Shown: positions 1 through 22,296, counted from the first letter of the stretch. The stretch is 64,000 nt of DNA from Hydractinia symbiolongicarpus (GCF_029227915.1 NC_079875.1:4402001-4466000), one strand, 5' to 3'. The notes: generated by a model not told the origin, from the sequence alone. Numbers and translations are program-made.

Positions 1-1308
1 ATAACGATATTTTCTGTCAACTTGTCAGTAAGCCTGTATTGTTAATTATATATCAGGATAGCTTACCAACCTTGTTCCAAGCACCTGTTTCTTTTATTAT
101 CTTGGGACGGCGAAGTCAGAAAAGATACAAGATGCCCTGCGGACAAGGTTGGATAGCTTACCAGTTGGCAAACTTAGAGTTTTTCTGAAATAGTTTTTTT
201 CTGCTAAAGCGAAAACAAGTGTAATGAGTTGCGGGACATGCTTGGCTTAAATGTTCTGATTTTTAATCGACAATCAATAAATCCTAGCAATTTTATCCGA
301 CCCACTTACCAGTAGACAAAACTGCAGGTATTTTTTTGCATTTTCCGTATCGGCTCTGAATTGAGGCAACAAACCCTGGTAACGAGAATACACTTCGAAT
401 TTTAAAAATTAAATTTAAACTTTACTATCTTACTTGCTACAGCCAACAACACAAACAGAGTTTTTGAATAGAAGAATTGCATCGTTTTTAGAATTCAATT
501 TCAATTTAATTAAAAAAAATCGTAAAATAATAATAAGAAGAAATATAATATGATATAAAGAGAACATTTTGGAAAGATTTTTTCTTGCGAATTGCTGGTC
601 AAGAAATAATGATGGCGAACTTCAGAGCGATGACATAAAATCCGATCCAGAACAGATGTTTCTCGACAAAAGGGATCCCAAATCATTACACGCACATGTA
701 GTTAACTGAGTGGCTGTTCTCAGAGCCACATAACAGTTTTACAATCTCGTTTGTAATTTCGCTGCAACTTGTGACTTCAGATAGGAATGCAGGCTTTTCT
801 TAGCGTCCAATCAAGTGCTAAGGTAAAGGAAGTAGAAATATGATGTAATAGCATGCAGCATAAAACTAACACTCTGCTTTTCCCGGATTACCTTTGTTCC
901 ACAAACATAGAACAACCTCAACGAACTTTTTAGATTCAAAAATTTGAGCAAATTGGGGTGATAGGATATTGTGCGAAGTCGGCCCCTAAGCCTTTTCCAA
1001 AAAAATATCCCGTTTGCTCTTTAAAAACATTCGATCTTTTGGCACATACGCATGCGTGCGCGAAAACAACATTTAGATTTGGAAGAGGTGGTGAAACAAA
1101 ACAATAACACAACAAAACACCTACCACTTTTTTGTTTCAATAAAAACTCCCCGTGCTTTCTCAATGATATTTATATTTGTGGGCTTTTCTATTTTAGGAT
1201 TAAAGTAATTAATTTGATTTACAAATTTTAATTATTTCGTAATGCACTGTTTATAAGCAAGAGACGAAAAGAAGAGTTAAGAAATTTCATTTTCACTGCT
1301 CTATAAAA
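1..1308. other. Upstream region of the MEK gene, no gene seen
   Basis: I see no supported coding exon here; the short open frames have no family signature. The stretch holds one copy of the dispersed CCAACCT/AGGTTGG palindrome (67-152). The last few dozen bases before 1309 are presumably 5' UTR and promoter of the MEK gene. I see no clear TATA box. Confidence 0.5.
67..152. repeat. Short palindromic repeat, CCAACCTYGTYCC family
   Basis: It starts CCAACCTTGTTCC and ends GGACAAGGTTGG, so its ends are inverted repeats. The inside contains GATACAAGATGCCCTG, also present in the copy at 24840-24912. Other copies lie at 24103-24177, 26500-26588, 60784-60834 and 61535-61618. It looks like a short MITE or foldback element. 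Confidence 0.7.
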
Positions 1309-10724
<9,416 letters not shown>

Positions 10725-13495
10725 ATTTTCATGAGATTGATGTTTAATAAAGCCATCACAGTTATTGTAGTGGTGGAAGTATCGATGATGCTTCGAATGG
10801 ACAAATTATTTCGTAGGATTATGAAACCAGTCCTAACCTAGATATACTGGACAATTATTTTTTCTTCCATTTTTACGACTATTTATTTATGCCAACCCAT
10901 TTGTATTTTTATGTTTTTTTAGTTTGACTGTTTCCAATATCTGCAATTTGCACGCTTTGTTTTTACTGCATTTTCTTCTAAAGAAAAACGTAAACAATTT
11001 GACTTCAAACGTGATATATTTCCATATACATTGTGCATATATATTTCTTGTGGGTTCAAAAACGTTTGTTTTTGTCTTTATAACGTTGCCAAGGAAGTAG
11101 TTTGAAAATTCTTCTGTTCTTGGTTTTGTTTTCAAGTTACATGTTTCGAAAATTATGATTTTATTGATTTTTCTAATTATCTGTTTTTAAATAATGAATG
11201 ATTTATGATCTTTTTTTTTTTGGCTGAAAAATTTCTTTCATGTGTATGATGATCCATTGATTTTTGATTTTTTTAAGAAATTTTTCATTTTCTTATGTGT
11301 ATTTTTATATGTGAATGCTGTCAAAATTACCCTACGCTGGAAGCAGTTTTGAAGTATCAATTTTTGAGTCCTTACTAAACTTCTTACTGTTCTTTTATAC
11401 CGTGTTATTTTAAACTATGATTTTAAAACTTCCTACCACCTATAGTCTTTTAGATACCTAAAATATGTTAAAACCCAACATTCGCTAAGAAACTTCTTAA
11501 AACAATGCTTTATTTTTTTATTTCTTTTGTTCTGTTGTTAAAATGAGGAAGAGTTACGTATCTAAATGTATTCATAGATGCATAAGTTTATTATAACCAC
11601 ACAATCTTTCTTATTTTTCAACTTTTATATGTTGTATTACATTGACACTAAGCCTTATGACATGCATTCATATCAGAATTGTATTTTTGACATAAATACT
11701 AAACATTATTATGGTCAGAAAGTTTTTTTCTATTTCAATCTACTTGCATCAGGCATTTATTTTTTACAAAATTGGCTACGATATTTATGCTTTAATATCT
11801 AAATTAGTTGATTTGTGTATGTTCAGAAATCCAAGAGTGCTAAATGATGTTTCTACTGGCTTAGTCAAAATTGTCTGTGTTTGATTAAGTACTGTATCCG
11901 ATGTTTATATAGAAAGAATCTGGCTCCACTGCTATTCTCTTTCTTGTTAGCTACGGTGCATTGCTGTAATATTTACTGAGTTTTTATTTGTATCTGCTTG
12001 TAAACTATTTAGCTCCCATCTTGGATAATTGCTATGACCCCAGACCTTACAGCATCTCTTCAAGAGAAATCATTCTATGAAGTTTTGACACTCAATTTCC
12101 TTTTTCTTAACGATCGGGAAAGTCAGATTTGGGGGAAATTATTGCCATTGTGTCTCAGAAATTATGGTAAAGCCAGAAAAATGTTCAATAACTTTTACTT
12201 GGCCATCAGAAACTTCAAACAGAATGTTAAAATTCATTCTATAACTAAAGTAAATGAATTTTGGACCAATTTCCAGCTTAGCATGACGTCAGAGGCAAAG
12301 TACTTACATCAGCAAAAAATTATTGCTACCATTTTTTTTACTTTTATGACATGCTATAGAATATTACATACTACCAAACAGGGTTAAAATGCCACATGTG
12401 ATAATCGTCTGTATCCATAGGTTAAACACAAGATAATTAGAAAGGTCAAAATCGTCAATGTAATGTCAAGTCATTGAAACTAATTGTTGTTTTTTTCGTC
12501 TGCAGTTGAAAAATATAATTTTGTTTACAAGATTTATTGAACAAAGTTGAGATTGCATGGTTTCTTTGATAGTAAGTGTTTTTTTATCATTTTACGAGTG
12601 CCTAATGATTGTTTGTTTGTGTTTTTGTTGATGTTGTTGTTTTTGTTGTTGCATGTTGTTATTTTAATTGCTGTTGTTGTTGTTGTTGTTTTTGTTGTGG
12701 TACATGTTAGAATTCATCCAGTTTTTATTTCCGCGAACGTTAAGCTCCGTTTATTAAAAGCTAAAAGAAAAACAAAATCACAACTTAAGGCTAAGTAGGT
12801 TATTTTAGTGGAGTATAAAGGTTTCTTAATCAGGTAAATCTGTGTCTAAAGTATGGTGAATCGAAACAACTGCAGGCGCTTACTCTGTTTCGAATTGCTA
12901 CCCTCTCACGAAAATAAAAGGTTAATAAAGAGTGGCCAGCCTGAAGTGGCGTGAACGTCCATTCATTAGGAGGTCCATAAGGACGATTCAATGAATGGTG
13001 AAACTCGTTTCCGCTTAATTAATTAATTAATACAGTCAGGTGTTTTTGAAAATTACTAGTAGTAGAACTCTTTCCTTTTAACAAATGTTCCAACAGTCTA
13101 GTAATTGGAATGTACCGTTATATAAAATATTAAAATTTAACTTAAATATGATACGTTTTAACGCGCATTTTTTTACTTTTGGTTGTAAAGTTGAAAATGT
13201 CCATTTTTATTTTCGATCAAACGCTTGTACACTTTAACAAACCAATCAAATATTTTGAAGAAGATGACAAATTAAAATTGATAGTGTAAACTTTAATGAA
13301 TGAGTAAAAATTTGTTAACATTAATAAATAAGAAATATATAATTCAAAGTCTTAAAGTTAATATTTAATCGCCACTAATTTCGATTCGAGTCTGTTATCA
13401 TTCTTATAAACCATAACTGATGAACTCACAAGTTTGAAAATATTAAATCATTATTAACACGGGTTTTGCATAAAAAGAAGTTGTTAACAACGAAA
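10725..13495. other. Intergenic region between MEK and anoctamin genes
   Basis: It contains the MEK 3' UTR and polyA region and the anoctamin promoter. The 117-codon frame at 12034-12387 has no family signature. Part of it (about 11940-12370) resembles sequence at about 29340-29820, so it is best read as an old dispersed repeat. The stretch 12600-12710 is a GTT/TTG-rich microsatellite. I see no gene. Confidence 0.6.
12600..12710. repeat. Imperfect (GTT)n microsatellite
   Basis: It is a run of GTT/TTG triplets with a few interruptions. The open frame across it (12547-12798), rich in Val/Leu/Phe, is produced by the repeat and is not a gene. Confidence 0.85.
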
Positions 13496-16400
13496 ATGAT
13501 TTCTGTGAAATCGTTTTCAGAAGTTGTTGGTGACAGTAAGTGTTCTGGTTTTAGGATTCTTTTTTAGCTTAATATTTTATGCCCAACTCTTTTTTGTTTA
13601 TTTTTTATTTGTTTGTTTGTTTGTTTGTTTGCTTGATTCTTTGTTTGTTTACTACTGGCATATTAGACCTGACAATTTTCACACGATACTCACGAATTGA
13701 TATCACGAATTCGGCAATGCTCACAATGAGTTTCATTCACCGGAAGCAAATTTTTTATATTCTGCATTATTTCTGTATTGCTAAGTTCTGTGTTTGACAC
13801 TTCGGCATTCGTTTGTTTCATTTTGCTCGATTATTGATTCGTTTGTATTGTGTCTTTGATTCTCTAGTCGTTCGTTCGTTTTATTCAAGGTATGAAAGAA
13901 GTAAGAATTTCTTACTTTTTCAAGCTGGATGTTCAATTCTTACGCCTTAACACCACCAACTTTTTGTTTTTGTTTTAGATTTGCAACAAATGTGTGACAA
14001 TCAGTTTCTTCTTGGACATGAAAGCACTGAATTGAAGCGAACACCAAGTGTACATTCTCATAACCATTTTAAACATCGAGGCAAAATAAGACCAATAGAT
14101 TTTGTACTGGTTGCGAAAACAGATGAAAATTTGGAAAACCGAAAACGAAGGCGAGCATTTTTTCGTAATTTAAGAAAACGGAGGTTGAAGATATCAGAAC
14201 CAATAATTTCTCAGGTACACAGTGTTTTAGTTTTATTTACCTCCAAAAGTCTTTTTTTTCTATCATGCATTTACATATTTATAATTAACTTCATAGATTT
14301 TTCCATTATTCGATCACTTAACTTTTTATTCATTCGACCACTTCCTTTTATTCGACCTCTTTATTCACCTGACCTCTGATATTTTCACTTGTCTGGATAT
14401 TTTATCAACTGTTTTTTTAAGGCTTGGTTCTCACCTGGCACCAAAGAGCACTAAAGAGCGATGGAAATTGAGCACTAAAGAGCACTCGTCTGTTTTAAAG
14501 TGATTCCACTATAGGGGAAAAATACTTATATAAGATCTCTTTTGAGCATGGAACGTAGAATAAATTCACAATTCACATTCTATTTGGAAGTCATTTGGAA
14601 ATCATGTTCTGTACAAAATACCCCTGCACGAATGTCGGCACCTTTGATCTCAGAAGAAAACAATAAAACGAGCACTAGAATCTTAGTGCTGTTATTAAAA
14701 ATTTTAGATAACAGCACTAAGCCGTAGTGCTCGTTAGTGCTCGAATAACAGCACTAATGAGCGACAATGAACGTTGAAACTGATTCTCACTTATGAAAGA
14801 AACACGAGATAGTGTTAGTGCCCTTTAGTGCTCTTTAGTGCGAGGTGAGAACCAATCCTTAGCACTTTTGTTGAATATATTGTTGACACACATTTGTTAG
14901 ACACGTTAATGTCTTTAAAATCTTTCCCTGCTTCTTACATATGGCGCGTGTAAAAAATATCCTAAAATATTTTGTATCATACACTACATTACTATTATTA
15001 TAAATTTACAATTTGTTTTCTATTTCAGGATGGAAAAACAAAATTTTGGCATGTCTTTGCATCATTTGATTTGCTATGCGATGTAGCAGAAGATTTAAAT
15101 GTCCGGTTACCGACAGTGGAGAATGATATACAAGTCACAGTCTGGTACGTTGGATTTACTTTTATTTATTTTATGACACTACAGAAGCACTACAGATATA
15201 TGTACCATCTTGAAAAAAATTCTTAATTTCGTGGATCAGCATTTAGTTTTAATACAAAAAGAACAATTTATATAAGTTAAATTCGCCTTGTAGCAAGATA
15301 TTGTTGCATAGAGCTATCTATTGGATTAAAAACATCCAGCAGAAACATGTGATTTATTGACTTGCTGTTATCCAATGAAAATCAAAGGAATACGGCGAAA
15401 AACAAGTTGCATAGTAATAATTGATGTAATAGCATAATATGATCCATTGTTAAATTTTAGGTACGATAAAGTTTTGCAAAAAATACGTGATTGGTGGGAT
15501 GGCATTGATCCATTCAAAGTGGAAAATTCTTATTTTCTCAAAGAAAAACTTTACTTCGCTGACTTATTCGATAAAAACAGACGTTCTGAATTTCTAAATG
15601 GAAACAAGAAGGATAAATTATTTTGTCAAATGGAACGAACGAGATTAGTGTCGTACGTGTTAGAATGTACACCATTTGGTGATGATAAACCAGACCAGAT
15701 AGGCAAATCTGTTTTAATTGAACTTGGAATACTTACCGCAGCCTACCCATGTCATGATGGTCCGCTACTAACTGATTTCGTCAATCAAATCCCAAATAAT
15801 AATCGTCAAAAACTTCAGAAGGAGTGGGCGTGCTTCTTCCATATCTTTAAATATCAACCAATATCAGCAATAAAGGATTATTTTGGTGTTAAAATTGCGT
15901 TTTATTACGCTTGGCTTGGTTTCTATACTACGTACCTTCTACCAGCTGCGTTGATTGGTGTACTTTGTTTTTTCTACGGATGTTTATCAAGCATCTGGTT
16001 TGAACCAGTCGAAGAAATTTGCTATCCTAAAAATGCATCCTTGTATTACATGTGTCCTCTTTGTGATAACATTTGTTCGTATTATCATCTGAAAGACTTT
16101 TCTTGTTTATATGCAAAAGTCACCCATTTTTTTGACAATGATGTGACGGCGTTTTACGCCATATTTATGTCCATCTGGTCTGTAGTTTATCTTGAATACT
16201 GGAAGCGACAGCAGTGGACGTTATCCTACAATTGGCACACAATGGATTTCTATGAAGAGGAAGTAGTGCGGCCGCAATATTCCGCTTCTGCTAAAAAGAT
16301 TCGAAGAAATCCAATAACAGGTAAAATGGAACCGACAGTATCAAAGAAGGAGCAATTTTTCAAATTAACTGGCGGTTTTTCGGTTGTCGTCTTTTTTATA

Positions 16401-19250
16401 ACTTTAGTCATAGCAGCTTTAGTTGGTGTTATTGTTTATCGTGCTGTAATATTTGGTGTGTTGTTATCAAGTGGTGGTAACCTGCGGACAAATTCGAAGT
16501 TGTTTGTTACCGGTACTGCAGCTTGTATCAATTTAGTAGTTATAAACGTCTTAAAACTGGTCTACAAACGACTCGCACTTGTGATGACAGAATGGGAAAA
16601 TCCCAGAACTAGAAGTTTATATGAGAAATCATTTACAGTGAAGATGTTTTGGTTTCAGTTCTGTAACACATATGCGTCTGTGTTTTATGTTGCTTTCTTT
16701 AAAAGTGAGTTTTTTGTTGGTTGGCCTGGTAATTATCAGAGGTTTGGTGCTAAAGAGTATCGACTTGAGGGGTGTTCGGCACAGGGTTGTTTTTTGGAGT
16801 TGTGCGTACAGTTGATGATACTGATGGGTGGACAGCAGTTGCTTGGAAATTTTGTGGAGTTGTTACTACCGTAAGTTCTGTTAATAATTAAGTTCACTGT
16901 CTTGTAACGTGATTATGTTTTTTTTTAAGTTGTTTCTTTTTTAAATAAAGAGTTTTTTCATGTATTAATTTATTGTCAGAAATTTTAGCGTGTGAAAAAA
17001 ATCGCGATTCGAGAAACTGCACAATTTTTGCGCGGTTGCCTAAATTCAAAAAAGATTTTGCGGGTTAGAATTTCTTTTTAAAGTTTCTGAAAAATATTGT
17101 AAATTTACAAGGAATAAAATTTTGCGGAATTTAATTATTCGGTTTTTAAAAAGCTATTTCGCGGAATTAAAAATTACGATTTTCGAAAAAAAACGCGGAA
17201 ATTTTGAACAATAAAGTAAACAACAACAAAACTGTAAAAATTTTGTATTTAGTAATTTACGCAAAAAATATAATTCGTGGAGACACGATATAAAAAAACC
17301 AACAGATGTTCCAGTGTGGGAAGCGGACTATCAGCTGGTCTCACAAGACTGCTTGTCCTTGTTTTGGGAATACCAAGAAGTCGGTACGTAAAATGAAAAT
17401 ATTTTATTTAACCGGTATATTCTGCTTTTTTATCACAAATTACTGTCTACTATGCAGAGCTCTTAAGTCGCAAAAACACTTTAAATAAACAAATAAATTT
17501 TTCAGCTCTCCAATACGGCTTTGTCACCATGTTTGTGGCGGCGTTTCCGCTGGCTCCGCTTATCGCGTTGATAACCAATCTAGTGGAGATTCGCATTGAT
17601 GCCATCAACATGATACATTCATTTCGTCGTCCAGTTGGTTACAAGTCTGAGGGTATAGGAGTATGGCATGATATACTTACCACCGTCACTGCAGTGAGTG
17701 TAGTATTTTAAATTCGTTTGAAGACTGAATGATAGTCAAAACGAAACAAAATAAAAAAAAATAGTGTGTGTTTGTAAGATTTGTTGTTAGAATATATATT
17801 ATATAAAAATTCCCCTACTGTGGTTAAAGGGACAGTTCAAAGCTTTGTTGTACTTAACATAAAAATATGTTCCAAATTTACTTGTTTCTGACACTTCTAC
17901 TTTATTTTTAAATAATGACCTGATGACCTGTTTCAACACGTGCTCTTTTGTGCTTAATTATTTTTGTATTACTTTCAGTTGGCTGTTCTTGTGAACGGTT
18001 TTGTACTTGCAATCACTTCAGAATTTATTCCACGATTGGTGTATCAGTATCAGTTTAGTCCAGATGGATCTCTCAAAGGGTACGTCAACTGGAGTCTGTC
18101 AAGTTTCAATGTATCCGATTTTACGGAAAGAGAACGTCCTGATGATCCATTTGCACATGTCGGTAAAGCACAACCATTTTGTAGGTAGGTAGCCTGTATA
18201 TTATATTTTTCTTTGTTAAACGAATGCTTTTCATGCACTATCGACAAAACTTTGTCAGGGAAAACGTTCGCAGCTACCATATTATTTCTTGACTGTTTCC
18301 ACAATTCAATTTTTATTTATTCTTTTTAATTCAGTCATTTATTACTACCATTATTATTTTTTTGTCCTTGGTTGAAACTTTTTCATGAAAAAAAACAACT
18401 AAATAAAACATTTACAACGTTCGAGAAAAATTTTCTTACTTTTACTCCCAGATAAGCTATAGTAAAGGTCAAGTACTTCTTACAAACTACTTTGTATAAG
18501 CAGATGTGCTAGCATAGTAGTTATTTTTTTTAAATCCAACAACTTCACCTAACCATGTATCTGTTTTTGCGTTCAATTTTTTTAAACTATAAATTTGGTT
18601 AATAATATTTTTGTTTGACCCGTTTTATCTCTATTATCCCCCCCCCCCTTTTTTTTAGATTTCCAGGATTTCACGAATCAACAAAGCCCTATTCTTTCAA
18701 TAAAATTCATTGGGAGATAATGGCCATCCGGTTGACATTTGCGTTTTTATTTCAATGGATCGTCACTGCTGCTTCTCGTATATTATCGTGGATAATTCCA
18801 GATCGTCCCAGAGCATTAGACTTAAAGATCAAAAGAGAGGAATACTTAGCCCATTGTGCTTTAAGGGATTATAAAGTCCGGACGGGTAAAAGAAAACCGG
18901 ACAAAGATACTGTTAGTGGTAGTGAGGAAGAAGAGGATACGCGGTTTTCTTCGTTGTCAAATAAAAATCATCTTCGAAACAGAAAGGAGAAATCAAATTC
19001 TACTCGCAACATTAGCAAAAGTAATCACAAACCTAAAAATAATACTCTTCACGACAACAAACGTAACTTGGACGAAAATAAAGATAATTACGGTAGCACA
19101 CATAATAATGTAGACAATGTCGAGATGAAGCGGCTTTCGTCACCCAATCCTCCGGAGATAAACGTTCATCCGGCGTCCCCACGTGAACCGGAACAACAGA
19201 GTGAGCGTGATGAATCATACACAAAGGACTACCTGAATCAAATGTTGTGA
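13496..19250 (+). CDS. Anoctamin (TMEM16) channel/scramblase, 8 exons, 972 aa
   Basis: Anoctamins are dimeric ten-TM proteins acting as Ca2+-activated Cl- channels or lipid scramblases. Exons: 13496-13535, 13979-14214, 15029-15144, 15461-16870, 17253-17383, 17506-17693, 17979-18184, 18659-19250; all phases fit. The N-terminal dimerisation domain starts at IDFVLVAKTDE and includes the RRRAFFRNLRKRRL segment. Exon 4 carries the Cys-rich loop (MCPLCDNIC), VTHFFDNDVTAFYAIFMSIW and EYWKRQQ. Ca2+-site acids are kept: Glu597 (TM6), Glu640 and Glu643 in EYQE (TM7), Glu672 and Asp676 in EIRID (TM8). The TM6 Asn of human ANO1 (N650) aligns with Gly593, with Asn594 next to it. The linker exon at 17253 was set by phase and by the VPVWEADYQL motif. 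The C-terminal tail (about 850-972) is long, Asn/Lys/Glu-rich and low in complexity. A polyA signal AATAAA lies at 19288. The paralogue group is not assigned. Confidence 0.93.
14421..14858. mobile_element. MITE, PIF/Harbinger-like ends, in anoctamin intron 2
   Basis: The terminal inverted repeats are about 40 bp: left end GGCTTGGTTCTCACCTGGCA, right end the near reverse complement (AGGTGAGAACCAATCC). The motif GCACTAAAGAGCACTAA recurs near both ends and the hexamer GCACTA recurs inside. It has no coding capacity. The flanking triplets TAA and TTA are close to the TWA target of PIF/Harbinger elements but not identical. Confidence 0.75.
17000..17220. repeat. Degenerate CGCGGAATT/TTTCGCG repeat
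   Basis: This is an AT-rich stretch with repeated TTTCGCGGAATT/AATTTTGCGG motifs in both orientations, inside anoctamin intron 4. Similar text occurs at 25850-26030. It looks like an old dispersed repeat. Confidence 0.5.
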
Positions 19251-21534
19251 TGTTTTTTATACACACAGAATATTCACTAGAAATCGTAATAAATTTTATT
19301 TAAAATATTTGTATATTTAATAATTATTTTTAATTTTGCAGTAAGATTTAACAAAATAAAACAAGTTTTGATTATTAGGAGTTAGCAAGTCACTGTTGGA
19401 AAGTTAAAATTGAAATATGACTCATCCTCGTCCCCAGGGATTGTTGCGTGATGTCAAAGCCGCTTGCGCTTACTTGACAGCTAACAAGACTTTGGTATAT
19501 GCTGCTATTCATAACTGGTATATTGGTTAATATAAATAATTAATGATTTGTCTCGTTACAGGTTCTGCGGCTAGTGAAAGCAATTTGATCGAGCCTCGTT
19601 CTTCACATGGCGGAGACGATGTATTATGGTTATGTTTTTCAACGCTTGACTTTTTTTTGAGCTTGAGTTTTTAGACTCTAAGACTCTGTTTCAAACCAAG
19701 TTATTATTTGTCTACCCTAAAACTCTATATTATAGTGATGAAATCTTGAAAGAAGCATAATCAACAGAATATGGTAATGTGTGATTAGATAAAAAAAAGT
19801 TTATTTTCTTGGAATATGGTGATATAAGATAACCCAGCTCAATTTAGCGGGCTGGTTTTTATCTTGGAGTCTAGTACCTCTTTGGAAAAAAGTGTAAGTC
19901 TTAGATTGTGGCATCTAGCTAGTTATATATTCAACAAGAAAACAAAACTAAAGCTAGCTTAGATGGATAGCTAGCCAAGTATAAAATATGTTTTCAACGT
20001 TTTAAAAATTTAGCAGAATATTTTTTTATAAACAACCCATTTAAAAAGACTAGGTTTAAAACTGGACCAAAAATTAAGCACCTTGCTTAGCAACCTTTAG
20101 TCTTCGTTTTTTTGCTACGATTCCCTCAGCTAGGAACTTTCATAGTTAAAGTATGGCGAAAGTTAATTAATATGCCGTAAATGACGGAACAAGTGCCACC
20201 TGCCGAATAACCGCCCCTGCCATAATAAGCGCCCCTCCCCCACCCACAAGAGGCATTTTTAATAAGCGCCTCTGCTTGAATAACCGCTCCCTCCCCCTAT
20301 AGCCAGAGGGGGCTCTTATTTCATCACACGGCTATCAGAAGGGGGCGCTTATTTGGAACAAGGCATAAAAAAGTAAAGATTCAAACCAGGAAGACGAAAA
20401 CATTGAGATAGAATAATTTTTGTTTAGATGTTATTCGTTAAAAGTGAAAAGAAAGAAATAAAATGACACATTTTACTTGTTTTTATTTTAGTAAAGTTAA
20501 TAAGCGCCCCTTCTTAAATAAGCGCCCCTGCCGAATAAGCGCCCCCCCCCCCCCCCCCCCTAAACATAAAAATTTCAAATAAGTTCACTACTGATAAACA
20601 TGATCCAAGCGTCAAGGTCTGGTTTGCATTTTCAATAATTATAGGTGCTAGCTACATAATTTCTTCTTTGGTTCGCACGCTTTCAGGATTTTTAACAAAA
20701 ATGTCTTGTGGGATAATTTAATTTTAGCTGTAAATCTTTTTTGTGGTGTTTTCAGACCCAAAAATGTTTCGAAAGGTGACATTAGCTAGCTTAAATGTGA
20801 CTGTTGTGGATAAATTTTGCACAAGTGTGATGTGTCTGCTAGCTGGAAATAACAAATCAACAAGGTTTAAACTTTTAAGGTGTCGCATCAGTTCTTTAAA
20901 TTGAAAAATGCAATTAGCTAGTCTGACTAAACTTGGAAGAGCATTTGTTCTTTAAGTAGAAAAATGAATAAAAAATATATTTATTTTTATTTAATAATAG
21001 TTTATTACGCCTGCCTATTGTACATGTTAGCAAAATAGCTAGCTAGCTACATGTCTTTTTTCACCTCACCTCACCGCTAAATTACTAAAAGTTATTTTTA
21101 CAAAGCTTTAAGAAAGAACTTTTATTTTCATTAATGTCAACAATAGAAATCTGCTAAAATAACATCTTTCTTAAAAAATATTTACTATTGCTCATATGAT
21201 TTTTATCAACCTCGTCTACCAAACACTTTCAATTTTACCACTGCTAACGTCTGTCTAATGTTGGCAGGTCATCAAAGAACCGGCAAAAAAACGATCCTGT
21301 ATTAAAAAATAGCAAGTCCTATGTACAAGGTTCATCTAAATCTTCTGAAAAAAAATGTAATATGATATTTCATCAATACTAAGAAGTGCATTGTGCCGAG
21401 GCGAATGATCTGTCTTTGATTACGTCATAACCGCCTTGAGCACATATTGTGGACGTTGTCATGGCGAAATGGTATAAACAATATTTAAGCAACATGTCAA
21501 CCAAGGATGAAAAAAAAGCATTTCTTGACTAGTC
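19251..21534. other. Intergenic region with a GC-rich repeat, no gene
   Basis: It runs from the anoctamin 3' end (AATAAA at 19288) to the exonuclease-like gene. It holds half a copy of the CCTCGTCCCCAGGG repeat (19425-19441) and the AATAAGCGCCCC element (20190-20562). I see no exon-like frame. The last 300 bases presumably hold the promoter of the exonuclease-like gene. Confidence 0.6.
20190..20562. repeat. AATAAGCGCCCC inverted-repeat element
   Basis: Several copies of AATAAGCGCCCC or AATAACCGCCCC stand at both ends, with reverse-complement copies (GGGGGCGCTTATTT) in the middle. It ends in a long C-run near 20540-20560. This is a non-coding foldback-type repeat, far more GC-rich than its surroundings. 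Confidence 0.75.
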
Positions 21535-22296
21535 ATGTATTCGAGCAGTGACGAAGATGAAAATTATCTCGCTCAATTTGAAGATCTCATGAAGGGGGTG
21601 GACGTGACTTACAAACGCATTGAAACAATGCGTCTCGCAGAAAATGTTTTAAGCAAACTGAAAGATGAACAAATGTTGGCGATGGATTGTGAAGGAGTAC
21701 TTTAAAATGAGATGGTATCTTTGATACAACTTGGAGCGAAGAATAAACCTGTATATTTGTTTGATATACAGCAGCTGGGAAATAAAGTGTTTGATCTGGG
21801 CTTGAAAGACCTACTGGAGAATGAGCAAGTGTGTAAGGTGCTTTATGGATGTCCTGGTGATTATACGTCGTTATACCAAGGAAGTGGTGTACATATGAGA
21901 AACATAGTCGACCTGCAGGCTCTGGAATGGTATTGCAGATGCACAAAAAACGGATCTTACGAGTTGCAAATTAAAGGTTTAAAATTTGCAGCTGGGCATT
22001 ACGTCGACGATGAAATACTCAAAGGTATGGGTGTTTATGACATAGACAGTGTGAACACGGCAAGTAAGAATGTTTTCAAATATTATTCCGATGTTTACAA
22101 AGAGCGGCCATTGCCCAAATATTTAAAAACATATGCTGCATTAGATGTGAAACTCATCTGGCTGCTCGTGGATGGACTACAAAATGTTGTAGATATCGAT
22201 TTTGACGACGAAGACGATGATATGCTGAAGAGTTTGAAGTCCGTCTCGATGAAATACGCACAAACCCGCTCGACAAATGTATTTTATGGTTTCTAA
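21535..22296 (+). pseudogene. DEDDy 3'-5' exonuclease-like (EXD1-like) gene with an internal stop
   Basis: It is a single-exon reading frame of 253 codons interrupted by one TAA at codon 57 (21703-21705). Before the stop the frame has the exonuclease ExoI motif (MDCEG, Asp51 and Glu53). After it come VSLIQLG, LFDIQQLG, CPGDYTSLY (likely third Asp) and YAALD, the YxxxD ExoIII motif of DEDDy RNases such as EXD1 and MUT-7 relatives. The rest of the frame is open and conserved-looking up to TAA at 22294-22296. Family members trim RNA 3' ends or bind small-RNA complexes. The absence of introns, unlike its neighbours, suggests a retrocopy. The stop may be a real inactivation, a read error, or mean that translation starts again at Met 21712, which would lack the first two catalytic acids. 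AATAAA lies at 22811. Confidence 0.75.

Noticed and set aside
12547-12798. 83-codon hydrophobic frame resembling a membrane peptide
   Set aside because: Created by the (GTT)n microsatellite; no exon signals.
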